From Saprospiraceae bacterium (GTDB taxonomy: Bacteria; Bacteroidota; Bacteroidia; Chitinophagales; Saprospiraceae), in the NCBI GenBank assembly GCA_016714985.1, contig JADKBS010000025.1, positions 90,442 through 154,441 on the forward strand: a DNA stretch of 64,000 bases. Direction: 5' to 3'. This document shows positions 24,679 through 33,268 of the stretch, piece by piece. Both the position numbers and the translations under genes were made by a program. Under the pieces are notes generated by a model. It was not told the DNA's origin. It searched no databases and worked only from the letters and a program-made list of their open reading frames with translations. Positions within the stretch are counted from its first letter, which is position 1. Every line of letters begins with the position of its first letter.

Positions 24679-25152
24679 ATGAACCAACTCCTAGGTGAAT
24701 ATGAGTGTAAAGTTGACCCGAAGGGCCGACTGAGACTGCCAAGCGGCTTGCTTGAGCAGTTACCAGCCGACGAGCGGGACAATTTTGTGGTCAACCGTGG
24801 ATTGGAAAAATGCTTGGTCCTGTTTCCCAAAAAAGTTTGGGATGCAAAATCTGCGCAAGTTAACAACATAAATGAATTTGACCTAAATGCAAGGTTGTTC
24901 CAGCGCCAGTTTTACCGTGGCGCCACAGCCTTGAAGCGTGACAACGCCGACCGCCTCAACTTCCCGAACCAACTGCTCGAATGGGCAGGAATACTGCCGG
25001 GAGATGGGGAAGTGGTACTGGCTACCGTCAATGACAAGGTCGAAATCTGGTCAGCCGCCGAGTACGATTTGCAAATGAACAACGAACTCGACATGGCACA
25101 GCTTGCTCAGGTAGTAATGGCAGCAGACAAAGGGGTTGCAAAGCCTATATAA
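24679..25152 (+). CDS. mraZ: transcriptional regulator MraZ
   Basis: 157 aa, two AbrB-like SpoVT/MraZ repeats. Repeat 1 begins LLGEYECKVDPKGRLRLPSGL; repeat 2 has FYRGATALKRDNADRLNFPNQLLEWAGI. Both carry the conserved DxKGR(L/I)- and D..GR-type loops, slightly altered in repeat 2 (DNADRLNFP). MraZ forms ring-shaped oligomers, binds the repeats upstream and represses the dcw operon. First gene of the cluster; rsmH starts 9 bp after its stop. Confidence 0.93.
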   Translation: MNQLLGEYECKVDPKGRLRLPSGLLEQLPADERDNFVVNRGLEKCLVLFPKKVWDAKSAQVNNINEFDLNARLFQRQFYRGATALKRDNADRLNFPNQLLEWAGILPGDGEVVLATVNDKVEIWSAAEYDLQMNNELDMAQLAQVVMAADKGVAKPI

Positions 25153-25161
25153 TTCAACCGC

Positions 25162-26058
25162 ATGGCCTACCACATTCCCATTCTCGCCAAAGAAAGCATC
25201 GAAGGCCTAAACATCAAAAAAGATGGTGTTTACTTAGATGCAACCTTCGGCGGTGGTGGCCACAGCCGGTTGATATTGAATGAATTGGGAGAGAAAGGGC
25301 GGTTGTTCGCCTTTGACCAAGATGATGATTCGCTTCGCAATTTGATTGACGATGAGCGATTCACCTTCAATCACCACAACTTCCGCTACGTGAAGCAATT
25401 CCTAAGGCTTCATGGCGTGAAACAAGTGGATGGCATCTTGGCCGACCTTGGGGTCAGCTCCCACCAACTCGACGAGGCCGAACGTGGCTTCTCGTTCCGT
25501 TTCGACGCCGACCTCGATATGCGGATGAACCGCTCAGAGGAGGTCACGGCAGCAACGGTTTTGAAAACGCATTCAGCAGCAGAACTGCAAACGATTTTTG
25601 GCGAATACGGCGAAGTGCGAAATGCAAAAACGCTGGCCCAAGTAATCGTGCAGCAGCGGGAACACCGCCCTATACGGACCATCGGCGATTTGCTCGGCAT
25701 CATCGAGCCGCTGGTGAGAGGGCAAAAGAACCGCTATTTGGCGCAGGTTTTCCAAGCCCTGCGCATCGAGGTGAACGACGAGATGGGTGCTTTGCAGGAT
25801 TTCCTGGAAGCCACGCTCGACATCCTCAAGCCCGGCGGCAGGCTCGTGGTCATCAGCTTCCACAGCCTCGAAGACCGCATGGTAAAGAACCTGCTGAAAA
25901 CTGGAAACGTGGAAGGCGAAGTGAAAAGCGACTTCTATGGCAAAATTGAAAGACCTTTTGAACAGATAAATAAAGGTGTAATCACTCCTTCGGAAGATGA
26001 AATGGCTAAAAACGGAAGAGCAAGGAGTGCGAAATTAAGGATTGGAATCCGCAAGTAG
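25162..26058 (+). CDS. rsmH: 16S rRNA (cytosine(1402)-N(4))-methyltransferase RsmH
   Basis: 298 aa. The family start YHIPILAKESIEGLNIKKDGVYLDATFGGGGHSRLIL contains the SAM-binding GGGGHS loop, followed by ILADLGVSSHQLDEAERGFSFRFDADLDMRMN and ISFHSLEDRMVKN near the C-terminus. It N4-methylates C1402 of 16S rRNA. Standard second gene of dcw clusters, with normal length and all motifs present. Confidence 0.95.
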   Translation: MAYHIPILAKESIEGLNIKKDGVYLDATFGGGGHSRLILNELGEKGRLFAFDQDDDSLRNLIDDERFTFNHHNFRYVKQFLRLHGVKQVDGILADLGVSSHQLDEAERGFSFRFDADLDMRMNRSEEVTAATVLKTHSAAELQTIFGEYGEVRNAKTLAQVIVQQREHRPIRTIGDLLGIIEPLVRGQKNRYLAQVFQALRIEVNDEMGALQDFLEATLDILKPGGRLVVISFHSLEDRMVKNLLKTGNVEGEVKSDFYGKIERPFEQINKGVITPSEDEMAKNGRARSAKLRIGIRK

Positions 26059-26094
26059 CCTTTTGGCAAAAAGCAAGAATCGTGACTTACCCTC

Positions 26095-26127
26095 ACGCTG
26101 ACTGCCAACTGCCAACTGTCGAACTGC
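26095..26127. repeat. heptamer repeat, ACTGCCA type
   Basis: ACTGCCA, ACTGCCA, ACTGTCG and AACTGCAA units in 7-bp phase, just upstream of ftsL. Same unit as the large array at 59158-59386. Confidence 0.6.
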
Positions 26128-26144
26128 AAACTTGGCAAGTTAAG

Positions 26145-26465
26145 ATGGCACAACAAAAAAAATCACTCGGGAGCTATTTTGAGCTAGGGAACTTTGGTGC
26201 TTCCCTGGTTTTAAAGAACTTACCTTTCGTCTTGTTCCTGAGTTTTCTCACCATCATCTACATTGCCAACGCACACTATGCGGAAAAGCAGGTCCGGCAA
26301 ATTCAAACCTTACAGAACGAAGTCAAAGAACTGAAACGTCAATATAATTCTTTGAAGTCCGACATCATGTTCAAGAGCCGTTTGGCGGAAGTGGGCGAGA
26401 ACGTAGAAGCGCTCGGCCTCCGTAAAACCTCCGGCAGGGTGCATCGGATTGTAGTGGAAGATTAA
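26145..26465 (+). CDS. ftsL: FtsL-like bitopic cell division protein
   Basis: 106 aa from ATG 26145. A cytoplasmic head of about 25 residues, one TM segment (FVLFLSFLTIIYIANAHY), then a coiled coil (VRQIQTLQNEVKELKRQYNSLKSDIMFKSRL) and a short end. Length, topology and position between rsmH and ftsI identify it as the FtsL equivalent, although primary sequence is poorly conserved. It would form the FtsQ-FtsL-FtsB-like complex that activates FtsW/FtsI. The frame runs upstream to 26082 only through degenerate heptamer sequence, which I exclude. Confidence 0.8.
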   Translation: MAQQKKSLGSYFELGNFGASLVLKNLPFVLFLSFLTIIYIANAHYAEKQVRQIQTLQNEVKELKRQYNSLKSDIMFKSRLAEVGENVEALGLRKTSGRVHRIVVED

Positions 26466-26473
26466 ACAAACAG

Positions 26474-26570
26474 CAATTGAGTTTCGAGTAGTGAGTTTCG
26501 AGTTACGAGTTAAGGCCTGCTTACCCAGACTTTGCTCGTAACTCGTAACTCATAACTAGCAACTTTTAGA
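26474..26570. repeat. inverted heptamer array, CGAGTTA / TAACTCG type
   Basis: Left arm of TTTCGAG and TTACGAG units (26474-26512); right arm CTCGTAACTCGTAACTCATAACT (26534-26556). The arms can pair across about 20 nt. Located between ftsL and ftsI. Confidence 0.75.
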
Positions 26571-26573
26571 GAA

Positions 26574-28718
26574 ATGGCTTTCAACGTTAAAAACGAAGTC
26601 CTTGTACGGGTGTACGTCGTCCTCGCTGCGATTGTCGGCGTGGCGGTTGCCATTGCGTACCAAACCTTCAACATCAATGTGATTGAAGGGGAGAAGTGGC
26701 GCAGCAAGGGCGAAGACCTCTATGTCAAAGAGGTGCCGATGGAAGCCGAGCGTGGGAACATCCTCACCGAAGACGGGAGCATGTTGGCCACCTCGATGCC
26801 GTTCTTTGACATCTCTTGGGACCCCAATTCCAACGCTATAGATACTGCGTTTTGGACCTCGAAATCATTCGATAGCTTGGCGTACTACTTGGCCACCTAC
26901 GTAAACCCTAGTATGACGCCCGGTGCCATGAAGGCTTATTTATGGCAACAAAAAACCACGGGCAAGCGATACGTGGATATAAAAAAAGACGCCACGCTGG
27001 AGCAAAAAGAGTTGATTACCAGCTTCCCACTATTCAGCCTCGGTCAGTTCAAGGGCGGCCTCATTATTGTGCAAAAATTCAACCGGGAAAAGCCCTTCGG
27101 GATGCTGGCCAGTCGGACGATTGGCTACGTGCAGGGCGACTCCATCCTAGTGGGCATCGAAGGTGCCTACAACGACTTTTTGCAAGGGGAAGAAGGCACT
27201 CAGCTGATGTACCGGGTCGGCGGCGGCATGTGGATTCCGCTGCAAAACCTCTCGAAAATAGAGCCGAAACCGGGCCAGGACGTCATCACGACCATTGACA
27301 TCAACCTGCAGGATATCGCCGAAAACGCCCTCGCAAAAGCCGTGGTGCGGCACAAGGCAGAGAGCGGCGTGGCAATTTTAATGGACGTGAAAACAGGTGC
27401 CGTGAAAGCCATCGCCAACCTCGGCTGGTCGAAGGATGGCAAGCTGCTTGAAACCTACAACCATGCCATTGGCTCAGGCACCGAACCCGGCTCGACTTTC
27501 AAAACGGCCTCTATGTTGGCCCTCCTCGAAGACGGCTATGTGGACTTGGAGGACAGCATTGACCTCGAACAAGGCGTGACCATCTACCACGACGCCGAAC
27601 TCAAGGACGCTCACCCGCACAGCCTCAACCGGGTGTCAGTGAAACATGCCTTCGGAATGTCGTCCAATGTGGGCATTTCACGCTTGGTGTACAATGGCTA
27701 TGGCACAAAGAACAAGGCCGACCGCTACATCGAGCGGCTGCGTGACTTCTACCTCGACCAGCCAACGGGCATCGAAATTGGGGGCGAAGTGGAGCCTTAT
27801 ATCAAAAAAGCCTACAGCGAAGAAGACGGCTGGAGCGGCACGACGCTGCCTTGGATGGCCATCGGTTACGAAATGACCATCACCCCGTTGCAGCAGCTTG
27901 GTTTTTACAACGCTATCGCAAACAATGGGGTCTATGTGAAACCCTATTTGGTGAAGGAAATACAGCGGTATGGCGAGACCCTCAAGCGTTTCCCGGTGAC
28001 GGAGGTGAGGGGCCGCATTGCTTCGAAAAAAGCTATAACGCAGGTGCAAAAACTGCTCGAATGTGTGGTGGACAGCTCCTGGGGAACGGCACATTTGCTC
28101 AAAGCGGAATCGTACCGCTACGCTGGCAAAACGGGCACTGCCCAGCTCAACTACCAGCGCCTGAACGAAAAGACGAAAGTGGGTGGCTATCAGGCCAGCT
28201 TTGCTGGGTACTTCCCAGCAGAGAACCCGGTTTACTCCTGCATCGTGCTCATCAGCAAGCCGAAAGAGGCAGGCATCTATGGCGGTGCAGTAGCGCTCCC
28301 AGTTTTCAAGGAGATAGCCGACAAGGCCATCGCCACCCGCTTAGAGCTGTACCCGGTACTGAACACAGGCGACGAAGTGGCCTTCGAGGCCAAGCAAATG
28401 CCGGACAAAGACGCTGGCTACCGTACTGATATTCAGTACATTATAAGCGAACTTGGCCTCGATTATTACAACAAGGCCGACGGTGATTGGGCGGTATTGC
28501 GCAGCGCAGAACCCGACTCGCTCAAATTGATGAAACGAATCGTCGAGGAGAAACAAGTGCCGAACGTCATCGGCATGGGACTCCGTGACGCCCTTTTTAT
28601 ACTGGAAAACAAAGGTTTGAAAGTGCAGTTCGGCGGCGGCTATGGCAAGGTGGTGACGCAATCCATCACGCCGGGCACGAGGGCTGCGGGGCAGACGGTT
28701 TGGTTGAGGTTGGGGTGA
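26574..28718 (+). CDS. ftsI: division-specific peptidoglycan transpeptidase (class B PBP) with C-terminal PASTA domain
   Basis: 714 aa. N-terminal TM helix (VYVVLAAIVGVAVAIAYQTF), dimerisation domain with ERGNILTEDGSMLATS, then the transpeptidase: SxxK as S-T-F-K near residue 307, SxN in GMSSNVGIS near 363, KTG in YAGKTGTAQ near 518. The last 55 residues (QVPNVIGMGLRDALFILENKGLKVQFGG) form one PASTA domain. It cross-links septal peptidoglycan with FtsW. All catalytic motifs are intact. Fourth gene of the cluster; the next dcw gene, murE, is displaced 1.7 kb downstream by a cassette. Confidence 0.93.
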   Translation: MAFNVKNEVLVRVYVVLAAIVGVAVAIAYQTFNINVIEGEKWRSKGEDLYVKEVPMEAERGNILTEDGSMLATSMPFFDISWDPNSNAIDTAFWTSKSFDSLAYYLATYVNPSMTPGAMKAYLWQQKTTGKRYVDIKKDATLEQKELITSFPLFSLGQFKGGLIIVQKFNREKPFGMLASRTIGYVQGDSILVGIEGAYNDFLQGEEGTQLMYRVGGGMWIPLQNLSKIEPKPGQDVITTIDINLQDIAENALAKAVVRHKAESGVAILMDVKTGAVKAIANLGWSKDGKLLETYNHAIGSGTEPGSTFKTASMLALLEDGYVDLEDSIDLEQGVTIYHDAELKDAHPHSLNRVSVKHAFGMSSNVGISRLVYNGYGTKNKADRYIERLRDFYLDQPTGIEIGGEVEPYIKKAYSEEDGWSGTTLPWMAIGYEMTITPLQQLGFYNAIANNGVYVKPYLVKEIQRYGETLKRFPVTEVRGRIASKKAITQVQKLLECVVDSSWGTAHLLKAESYRYAGKTGTAQLNYQRLNEKTKVGGYQASFAGYFPAENPVYSCIVLISKPKEAGIYGGAVALPVFKEIADKAIATRLELYPVLNTGDEVAFEAKQMPDKDAGYRTDIQYIISELGLDYYNKADGDWAVLRSAEPDSLKLMKRIVEEKQVPNVIGMGLRDALFILENKGLKVQFGGGYGKVVTQSITPGTRAAGQTVWLRLG

Positions 28719-28834
28719 AAAACAGACGATTTTAATGTACTCGATTTCGAGTATTTTAAAAATGCTAAATACGAGATAATCAATGGATTATCTTTTTTAA
28801 CCATGCCCGAATCGGCACGGTTAAAAATGGAAGA

Positions 28835-28866
28835 TGACCATTTTGCTGATGTCAGCAAAATGGTCA
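28835..28866. promoter_or_regulatory. perfect inverted repeat upstream of dinD
   Basis: TGACCATTTTGCTGA and its exact complement lie 2 bp apart, 21 bp before the dinD start. It may be an operator or 5' hairpin. Alternatively it is a coding echo: the + strand here reads EDDHFADVSKMV, similar to EDHFVEVNKKV within DinD. Confidence 0.5.
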
Positions 28867-28887
28867 ACAAAACAAAAACGAAGCGCT

Positions 28888-29739
28888 ATGAAAAAGGAGG
28901 TCATTACAAAAATGCACACATCATTTGAGGGTGCGGCCCAAAAAAATGATGGGGTTGAATTTTGGTATGCCAGGGACTTGCAAGAGCTGCTGGACTACAC
29001 CCAATGGCGAAATTTTTTGACTGTCATTGAAAAAGCCCAAACCGCCTGTCAAAATTCTGGGCAATTGGTCGAAGACCATTTTGTTGAGGTCAACAAAAAG
29101 GTCAAGGTTGGTTCAGGAGCAGAAAGGGAAATCACCGACTTCATGCTCACACGGTACGCTTGCTACCTGATTGCGCAAAATGGCGACCCAGCAAAGGAGC
29201 AAATCGCTTTTGCCCAAACCTATTTCGCCATTCAGACCAGAAAGCAAGAGTTGATTGAGGAGCGGCTGAATTTGATGGAACGCCTTCAGGCAAGGGAAAA
29301 ATTAGAATCAACTGAGACGGAACTTTCGAGGTTGATTTATGAAAGAGGGGTTGATAATCAGGGATTTGCGAGAATACGAAGCAAAGGAGACAGCGCCCTG
29401 TTCGGTGGCAAATCCACTTCGGAAATGAAAACGCAACTCAGCCTCCCTGAAAACCGACCCTTGGCTGATTTCCTTCCGGCGCTGACCATCAAAGCAAAGG
29501 ATTTCGCCGCAGGGATTACCAACTTCAACGTCAAAAAAGATGACTTGAAGGGCGAGCGGGACATCACCAAGGAACATGTGAAGAACAACGCCGATGTCCG
29601 GGAACTGCTCGTCAGAAGGAACATCAAACCAGAGGAACTTCCAGCAGAGGAGGACATCCGAAAGTTGGAAAGGCGGGTGAACAGCGAGACAAAGAAATCG
29701 CTGAAGGACGTGGCGAAGTTGAAGAAGCCAGAGGAATGA
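28888..29739 (+). CDS. dinD: DNA damage-inducible protein D (DinD) family
   Basis: 283 aa from ATG 28888. BRO-like N-terminal region VEFWYARDLQELLDYTQWRNFLTVIEKAQTACQNSG, then FMLTRYACYLIAQNGDPAKEQIAFAQTYFAIQTRKQE, then a DinD C-terminal half (SALFGGKSTSEMKTQL, LKGERDITKEHVKNNADVRELL). E. coli DinD is LexA-regulated and inhibits RecA strand exchange. It is an accessory gene inserted between ftsI and murE in the same direction as the cluster; mobile-island origin is inferred. The frame opens at 28834 inside the inverted repeat, but the ATG at 28888 gives the family N-terminus. Confidence 0.85.
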   Translation: MKKEVITKMHTSFEGAAQKNDGVEFWYARDLQELLDYTQWRNFLTVIEKAQTACQNSGQLVEDHFVEVNKKVKVGSGAEREITDFMLTRYACYLIAQNGDPAKEQIAFAQTYFAIQTRKQELIEERLNLMERLQAREKLESTETELSRLIYERGVDNQGFARIRSKGDSALFGGKSTSEMKTQLSLPENRPLADFLPALTIKAKDFAAGITNFNVKKDDLKGERDITKEHVKNNADVRELLVRRNIKPEELPAEEDIRKLERRVNSETKKSLKDVAKLKKPEE

Positions 29740-29761
29740 CTGCTTTGGCTGCTGCCGTAGC

Positions 29762-29784
29762 CTTGCAAGTTGCAAACTTGCAAG
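29762..29784. repeat. short-loop hairpin CTTGCAAGTT
   Basis: CTTGCAAGTT, loop GCA, exact complement (10-bp stem). It lies just after dinD. Similar in design to 4398-4430 and 17508-17560. Confidence 0.65.
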
Positions 29785-29888
29785 AACTAGAAGACTTTAG
29801 GGCTGCTAAAACAGACTTGCGACAACTGGGTAGTTAAATATCTACTTTGGGTTGCTAAATATACTTGAAAAAACTAAAATATGGACTA

Positions 29889-30389
29889 ATGAATTTTGAT
29901 GCGATAAAGATATTTTTTGAAGCATATGGTGTTTGGATTTTACTCAGCTCAATTTTATTAAATATTGTGTTGATAAGGGGGTTTGTAGTTCAGAAATACA
30001 GGTATGCATTGGAAAAATTGAAAATTAAACTTGCGTTTATTGAACTTGAATTTAAAAAAGACGAAAATGAAAGAATAATTTTTTTACAAAACGAATTGAA
30101 GGACGTAAAAGAAAAGTTGGAACAAGCAAAGTCGGAAAAGAGAGGGATTATTATTTTGATTATTGCCGTACTTTTATTGACTTGGGTAGTTACAACTTTT
30201 AGGAAAATTAAGTCGCCCTTCAAAAAGGAAAATATTAATGGAGGCACTCTTGAACTTCCTGAATTACCTAATAATAATCTAAATGAGTTTGTGCAAGAAA
30301 CAGCAATTGATTCAAATAATTCTCCAGAAAAACTATTACTTCAAGTATCAGAATTAGAGAAAATAGAAAAAAGTAAAGTGAATTCTTGA
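29889..30389 (+). CDS. hypothetical two-TM coiled-coil membrane protein
   Basis: About 166 aa from ATG 29889, or 174 from a TTG at 29865. TM1 is near VWILLSSILLNIVLIRGFVV; a charged coiled coil follows (LELEFKK..ENERIIFLQNELKDVKEKLEQAK), then TM2 RGIIILIIAVLLLTWVVTTF and an Asn/Glu-rich tail. I recognise no family. The DNA is clearly more A/T-rich than its neighbours, suggesting transfer. Its TGA overlaps the TTG start of murE (30386), so it now sits immediately upstream of murE with possible translational coupling. Probably part of the dinD cassette. Confidence 0.6.
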   Translation: MNFDAIKIFFEAYGVWILLSSILLNIVLIRGFVVQKYRYALEKLKIKLAFIELEFKKDENERIIFLQNELKDVKEKLEQAKSEKRGIIILIIAVLLLTWVVTTFRKIKSPFKKENINGGTLELPELPNNNLNEFVQETAIDSNNSPEKLLLQVSELEKIEKSKVNS

Positions 30390-31258
30390 AAACACTCACT
30401 AAAATACTAACCACCAGCGAAATAAAATCCCTCCTCGGCTCAACGGACCAGGAGATAACCGCCTTGACATTGGACAGCCGCAAGGCAGCACCCGGCACCC
30501 TCTTCGCCGCCCTCCGGGGCACGGCGACCGACGGCCACGCCTACATCGGCAAAGGCCATCGAGAACGGGCGACGGCGGTGCTTTGCGAGGAACTGCCAAC
30601 GGAAAGGCACGACCACATAACCTATGTGCATGCCTACATAGATGCCAAGAAATTGTTCTTTGACAATTTGCCCAAAAGCGCCTTCGCACTCGTCAACACC
30701 GACGACAAGCGGGGCGAGGTGATGCTGCAAAATACGAAGGCGGAGGTGCTGCAAGCCCTCAGCAACTTGCGGGCCGCCGACGGTCGCTTCGACCAAGTGG
30801 TGAGCAAGGAGCGCAATATCATCGGCATCGTGGACTATGCCCACACGCCCGATGCGCTGGAAAAAGTGCTTTCGACGATTGACCAGCTCCGCAAAGGCGG
30901 TGGTCGAATCATCACGGTCTGCGGCGCAGGCGGCGACCGTGACCGCACGAAGCGACCATTGATGGCCAAAGTCGCCTGTGATTACAGCGACCAGGTCATC
31001 CTGACCAGCGACAACCCCCGCTCCGAGGAGCCGGAAGCCATACTGGCGGAGATGGAGGCGGGCGTCCCCATTGTTGCGAAGCGAAAAGCGCTGACCATCA
31101 CCGACCGCAGGCAGGCCATCAAAGCGGCTTGCCAAATGGCGCAATCGGGCGATGTGATTCTGGTAGCTGGCAAAGGCCATGAGAAATACCAGGAAATCAA
31201 GGGCGTGAAACACGATTTTGACGATAAGAAAGAACTAGCTGAAGCGCTGGGGATTTAA
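30386..31258 (+). pseudogene. murE: murE (UDP-MurNAc-tripeptide ligase) lacking the ATP-binding domain
   Basis: 290 codons, against roughly 490 for MurE. The N-terminal UDP-binding domain (ALTLDSRKAAPGTLFAALRGTATDGHAYI) runs to ITYVHA and then jumps at about 30635 to YIDAKKLFFDNLP. Missing are about 135 residues, including the P-loop GTNGKTT, the SSHA..Q motif and the DHLDYH motif. A second in-frame jump at about 30742 (LQNTKA|EVLQALSNL) removes about 50 residues. The C-terminal domain is intact, with DYAHTPDALE, GAGGDRDRTKRP and DNPRSEEPE; DNPR indicates meso-diaminopimelate as the amino acid in the family. It cannot bind ATP as written. Either it is a pseudogene with a functional copy elsewhere, or the assembly has lost two segments. 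Confidence 0.8.
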
Positions 31259-31266
31259 TGAATGTA

Positions 31267-31353
31267 CTTTTTGTCATTGCCGAAGGCAAACCGCAACGTC
31301 ACAACGGGACATCACACATGACGTCGCAGGTTGCCTTCGGCAATGACAAAAAG
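31267..31353. repeat. 87-bp element with 23-bp perfect inverted ends
   Basis: The arm 31267-31289 (begins CTTTTTGTCATTGCCG) is exactly complementary to 31331-31353. The inner part has a further imperfect pair (GCAACGTCA / TGACGTCGC). It lies between murE and mraY; it may act as a terminator-like or RNA-processing hairpin. Confidence 0.8.
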
Positions 31354-31397
31354 GGTAAAAAACACTAACGAACAACAACGAAAGGACGAACGAAGGC

Positions 31398-31439
31398 GGG
31401 TTGAATCCGAAATCCGAAATCGTAAATCCGAAATCGAAC
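31398..31439. repeat. heptamer array, AATCCGA type (single arm)
   Basis: AATCCGA, AATCCGA, AATCGTA, AATCCGA, AATCGAA: five units in strict 7-bp phase ending at the mraY start. Only one arm is seen. Confidence 0.75.
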
Positions 31440-31440
31440 A

Positions 31441-32692
31441 ATGCTTTACCAACTTTTCCAATGGCTTGAGGACAAATACAACCTGCCGGGTGCAGGTTTA
31501 TGGGAATTCACGACGTTCCGGGCTGGGATGGGTTTGATTATCTCCTTGATAATCAGCATGTTGTTCGGTGGGCGCATCATCAATTTCTTGCGTGGCTTGC
31601 AGATTGGTGAGACCGTCCGTGACCTCGGTTTGGAGGGTCAATTGTCAAAAAAAGGGACGCCGACAATGGGCGGCGTCATCATCATGGGCATCGTCGTTCC
31701 GGTGCTGCTCGTGGCGGATTTGAAAAAACGTGTATGTGCTCATCATGCTCATGGTGACGACTTGGATGGCCATCATCGGCTTCTTGGACGACTATATCAA
31801 GGTCTTCAAAAAGAACAAGGAGGGCCTCAGCGCCAAGTCGAAACTGATAGGGCAGATTGGCTGTGGCCTGATGGTCGCCATCACGATGATTCAGAGCGAC
31901 GAAGTGAACGTGCGCCTCGAAACCGAAGTGGCTGACAGCCTGGGCTACGAGCGGGTAAGCAAGATTTACGACGTGCGGGATGCCAGTGGCGACACCATCG
32001 AAGTAGCGCATTACAAGGCATATATCACGAATGTGCCGTTCTTCAAGGAGAACCAATTGGATTATGAAAAATGGTTGCCAAAACGTTGGCAATCAGGTAA
32101 TTATGTCTGGCTGATTTTCGTGCCGTTGGTGATTCTAATCATCACCGCCGTTTCGAACGCCGCCAATTTGACTGACGGTTTGGATGGCCTTGCAACGGGC
32201 GTCAGTAGCGTGGTGGCCACCTCGTTGGGCGTGTTCGCCTTTGTGAGCGGCAACGTGGTTTTGGCCAGCTACCTAAACGTCTTCTACCTTCCCGGTACGG
32301 GCGAGTTGGTGATTTTCGCCGCTTGTTTGCTGGGCGCTTGCACCGGGTTTTTATGGTACAATTCGTACCCGGCGCAGGTCTTCATGGGCGACACGGGCAG
32401 TTTGACCTTGGGCGGCATCATCGCAGCGATGGCCTTGTTGCTACGCAAAGAACTCATCATCCCCATCATGTGCGGGGTGTTCTTGGCGGAAAACCTGTCG
32501 GTGATGATTCAGGTAGCGTACTTCAAATACACCAAGCGGAAATACGGCGAAGGCCGAAGGGTCTTCCTGATGTCGCCACTGCACCACCATTTCCAGAAGA
32601 AGGGAATGCCAGAAGCCAAGATTGTGACGAGGTTCTGGATAGTGAGCATTTTGCTGGCGGTGTTGACGATATTGACCTTAAAAGTGCGATGA
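31441..32692 (+). CDS. mraY: phospho-MurNAc-pentapeptide translocase MraY (one-base frameshift)
   Basis: About 416 aa when read across one indel. The first part (LYQLFQWLEDKYNLPG...LSKKGTPTMGGVIIMG) leaves frame at ADLKK; the second resumes at VYVLIMLMVTTWMAIIGFLDDYIKVFKKNKEGLSAKSKL. Reading the A6 run at 31723-31728 as A5 restores ADLKNVYVLI. The catalytic region FLDDYIK, NAANLTDGLDGLATG and the C-terminal SPLHHHFQKKG are intact. It attaches phospho-MurNAc-pentapeptide to undecaprenyl phosphate (lipid I). The family's long periplasmic insertion (about residues 150-220) is typical of Bacteroidota MraY. Confidence 0.9.
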
Positions 32693-32695
32693 AAA

Positions 32696-33268
32696 ATGCC
32701 CGACCTCATCATCATAGCCGGAGCAAATGGTGTTGGAAAAACAACCTTCGCCAGGCCTTATGTGTCAGCGTACGGCTTTGATTTCTTGAACGCAGACGAC
32801 ATCGCCAAAACGTTGGCCGATGCAGGAGACCCAAGCCCGATGGTAGCAGCAGGGCGGGTGTTTTTTGAAAGATTGAACCAAGTGCTTGAAAATCAGCAAA
32901 GTATCGTGGTGGAAACGACTTTGTCTGGTTCGTACATCAACAAGGTTGCGAAGCGGGCGAAAGTACAGGGTTACAAAATCAAGCTGATTTACATCTTCAT
33001 CGAAAGCCCAGCGGCGTGTATTGAAAGGGTGAAAATGCGGATTGCCAAAGGCGGCCATGAAGTGCCAGAAGAGGATGTGAAAAGGCGGTTTTACCGCAGT
33101 CTTTCCAATTTTTGGGACAATTTAAGAGAGATGGCAGACGAATGGATTTTATACTTCAATGGAGAATATGGATTCCAAGAAGTTTCGAGCAATGACGGGC
33201 TGGTTTTGAGTAATGAAAATCCTGTTTTACTTGAGCTTTTCTTAAAATTGAAGCACCATGAAGAATGA
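32696..33268 (+). CDS. zeta-toxin-like P-loop kinase
   Basis: 190 aa. MPDLIIIAGANGVGKTT places Walker A at residues 9-17; FLNADDIAKTLAD and VVETTLSGSYINKVAKRA follow, then an RVKMRIAKGGHEVPEEDVKRRFYRSLSN lid/R-rich region. This fits the predicted ABC-type ATPase/zeta-toxin group (COG4185-like). Zeta toxins phosphorylate UDP-GlcNAc-type sugars and poison cell-wall synthesis, which makes its place inside dcw, 3 bp after mraY, striking. Toxicity is inferred; some family members are not toxins. It overlaps the following small gene by 11 bp. Confidence 0.75.
   Translation: MPDLIIIAGANGVGKTTFARPYVSAYGFDFLNADDIAKTLADAGDPSPMVAAGRVFFERLNQVLENQQSIVVETTLSGSYINKVAKRAKVQGYKIKLIYIFIESPAACIERVKMRIAKGGHEVPEEDVKRRFYRSLSNFWDNLREMADEWILYFNGEYGFQEVSSNDGLVLSNENPVLLELFLKLKHHEE

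Noticed and set aside
31441..32692. mraY as a genuine pseudogene
   Set aside because: One A too many in an A-run explains the break; both halves are fully conserved and join perfectly after correction.
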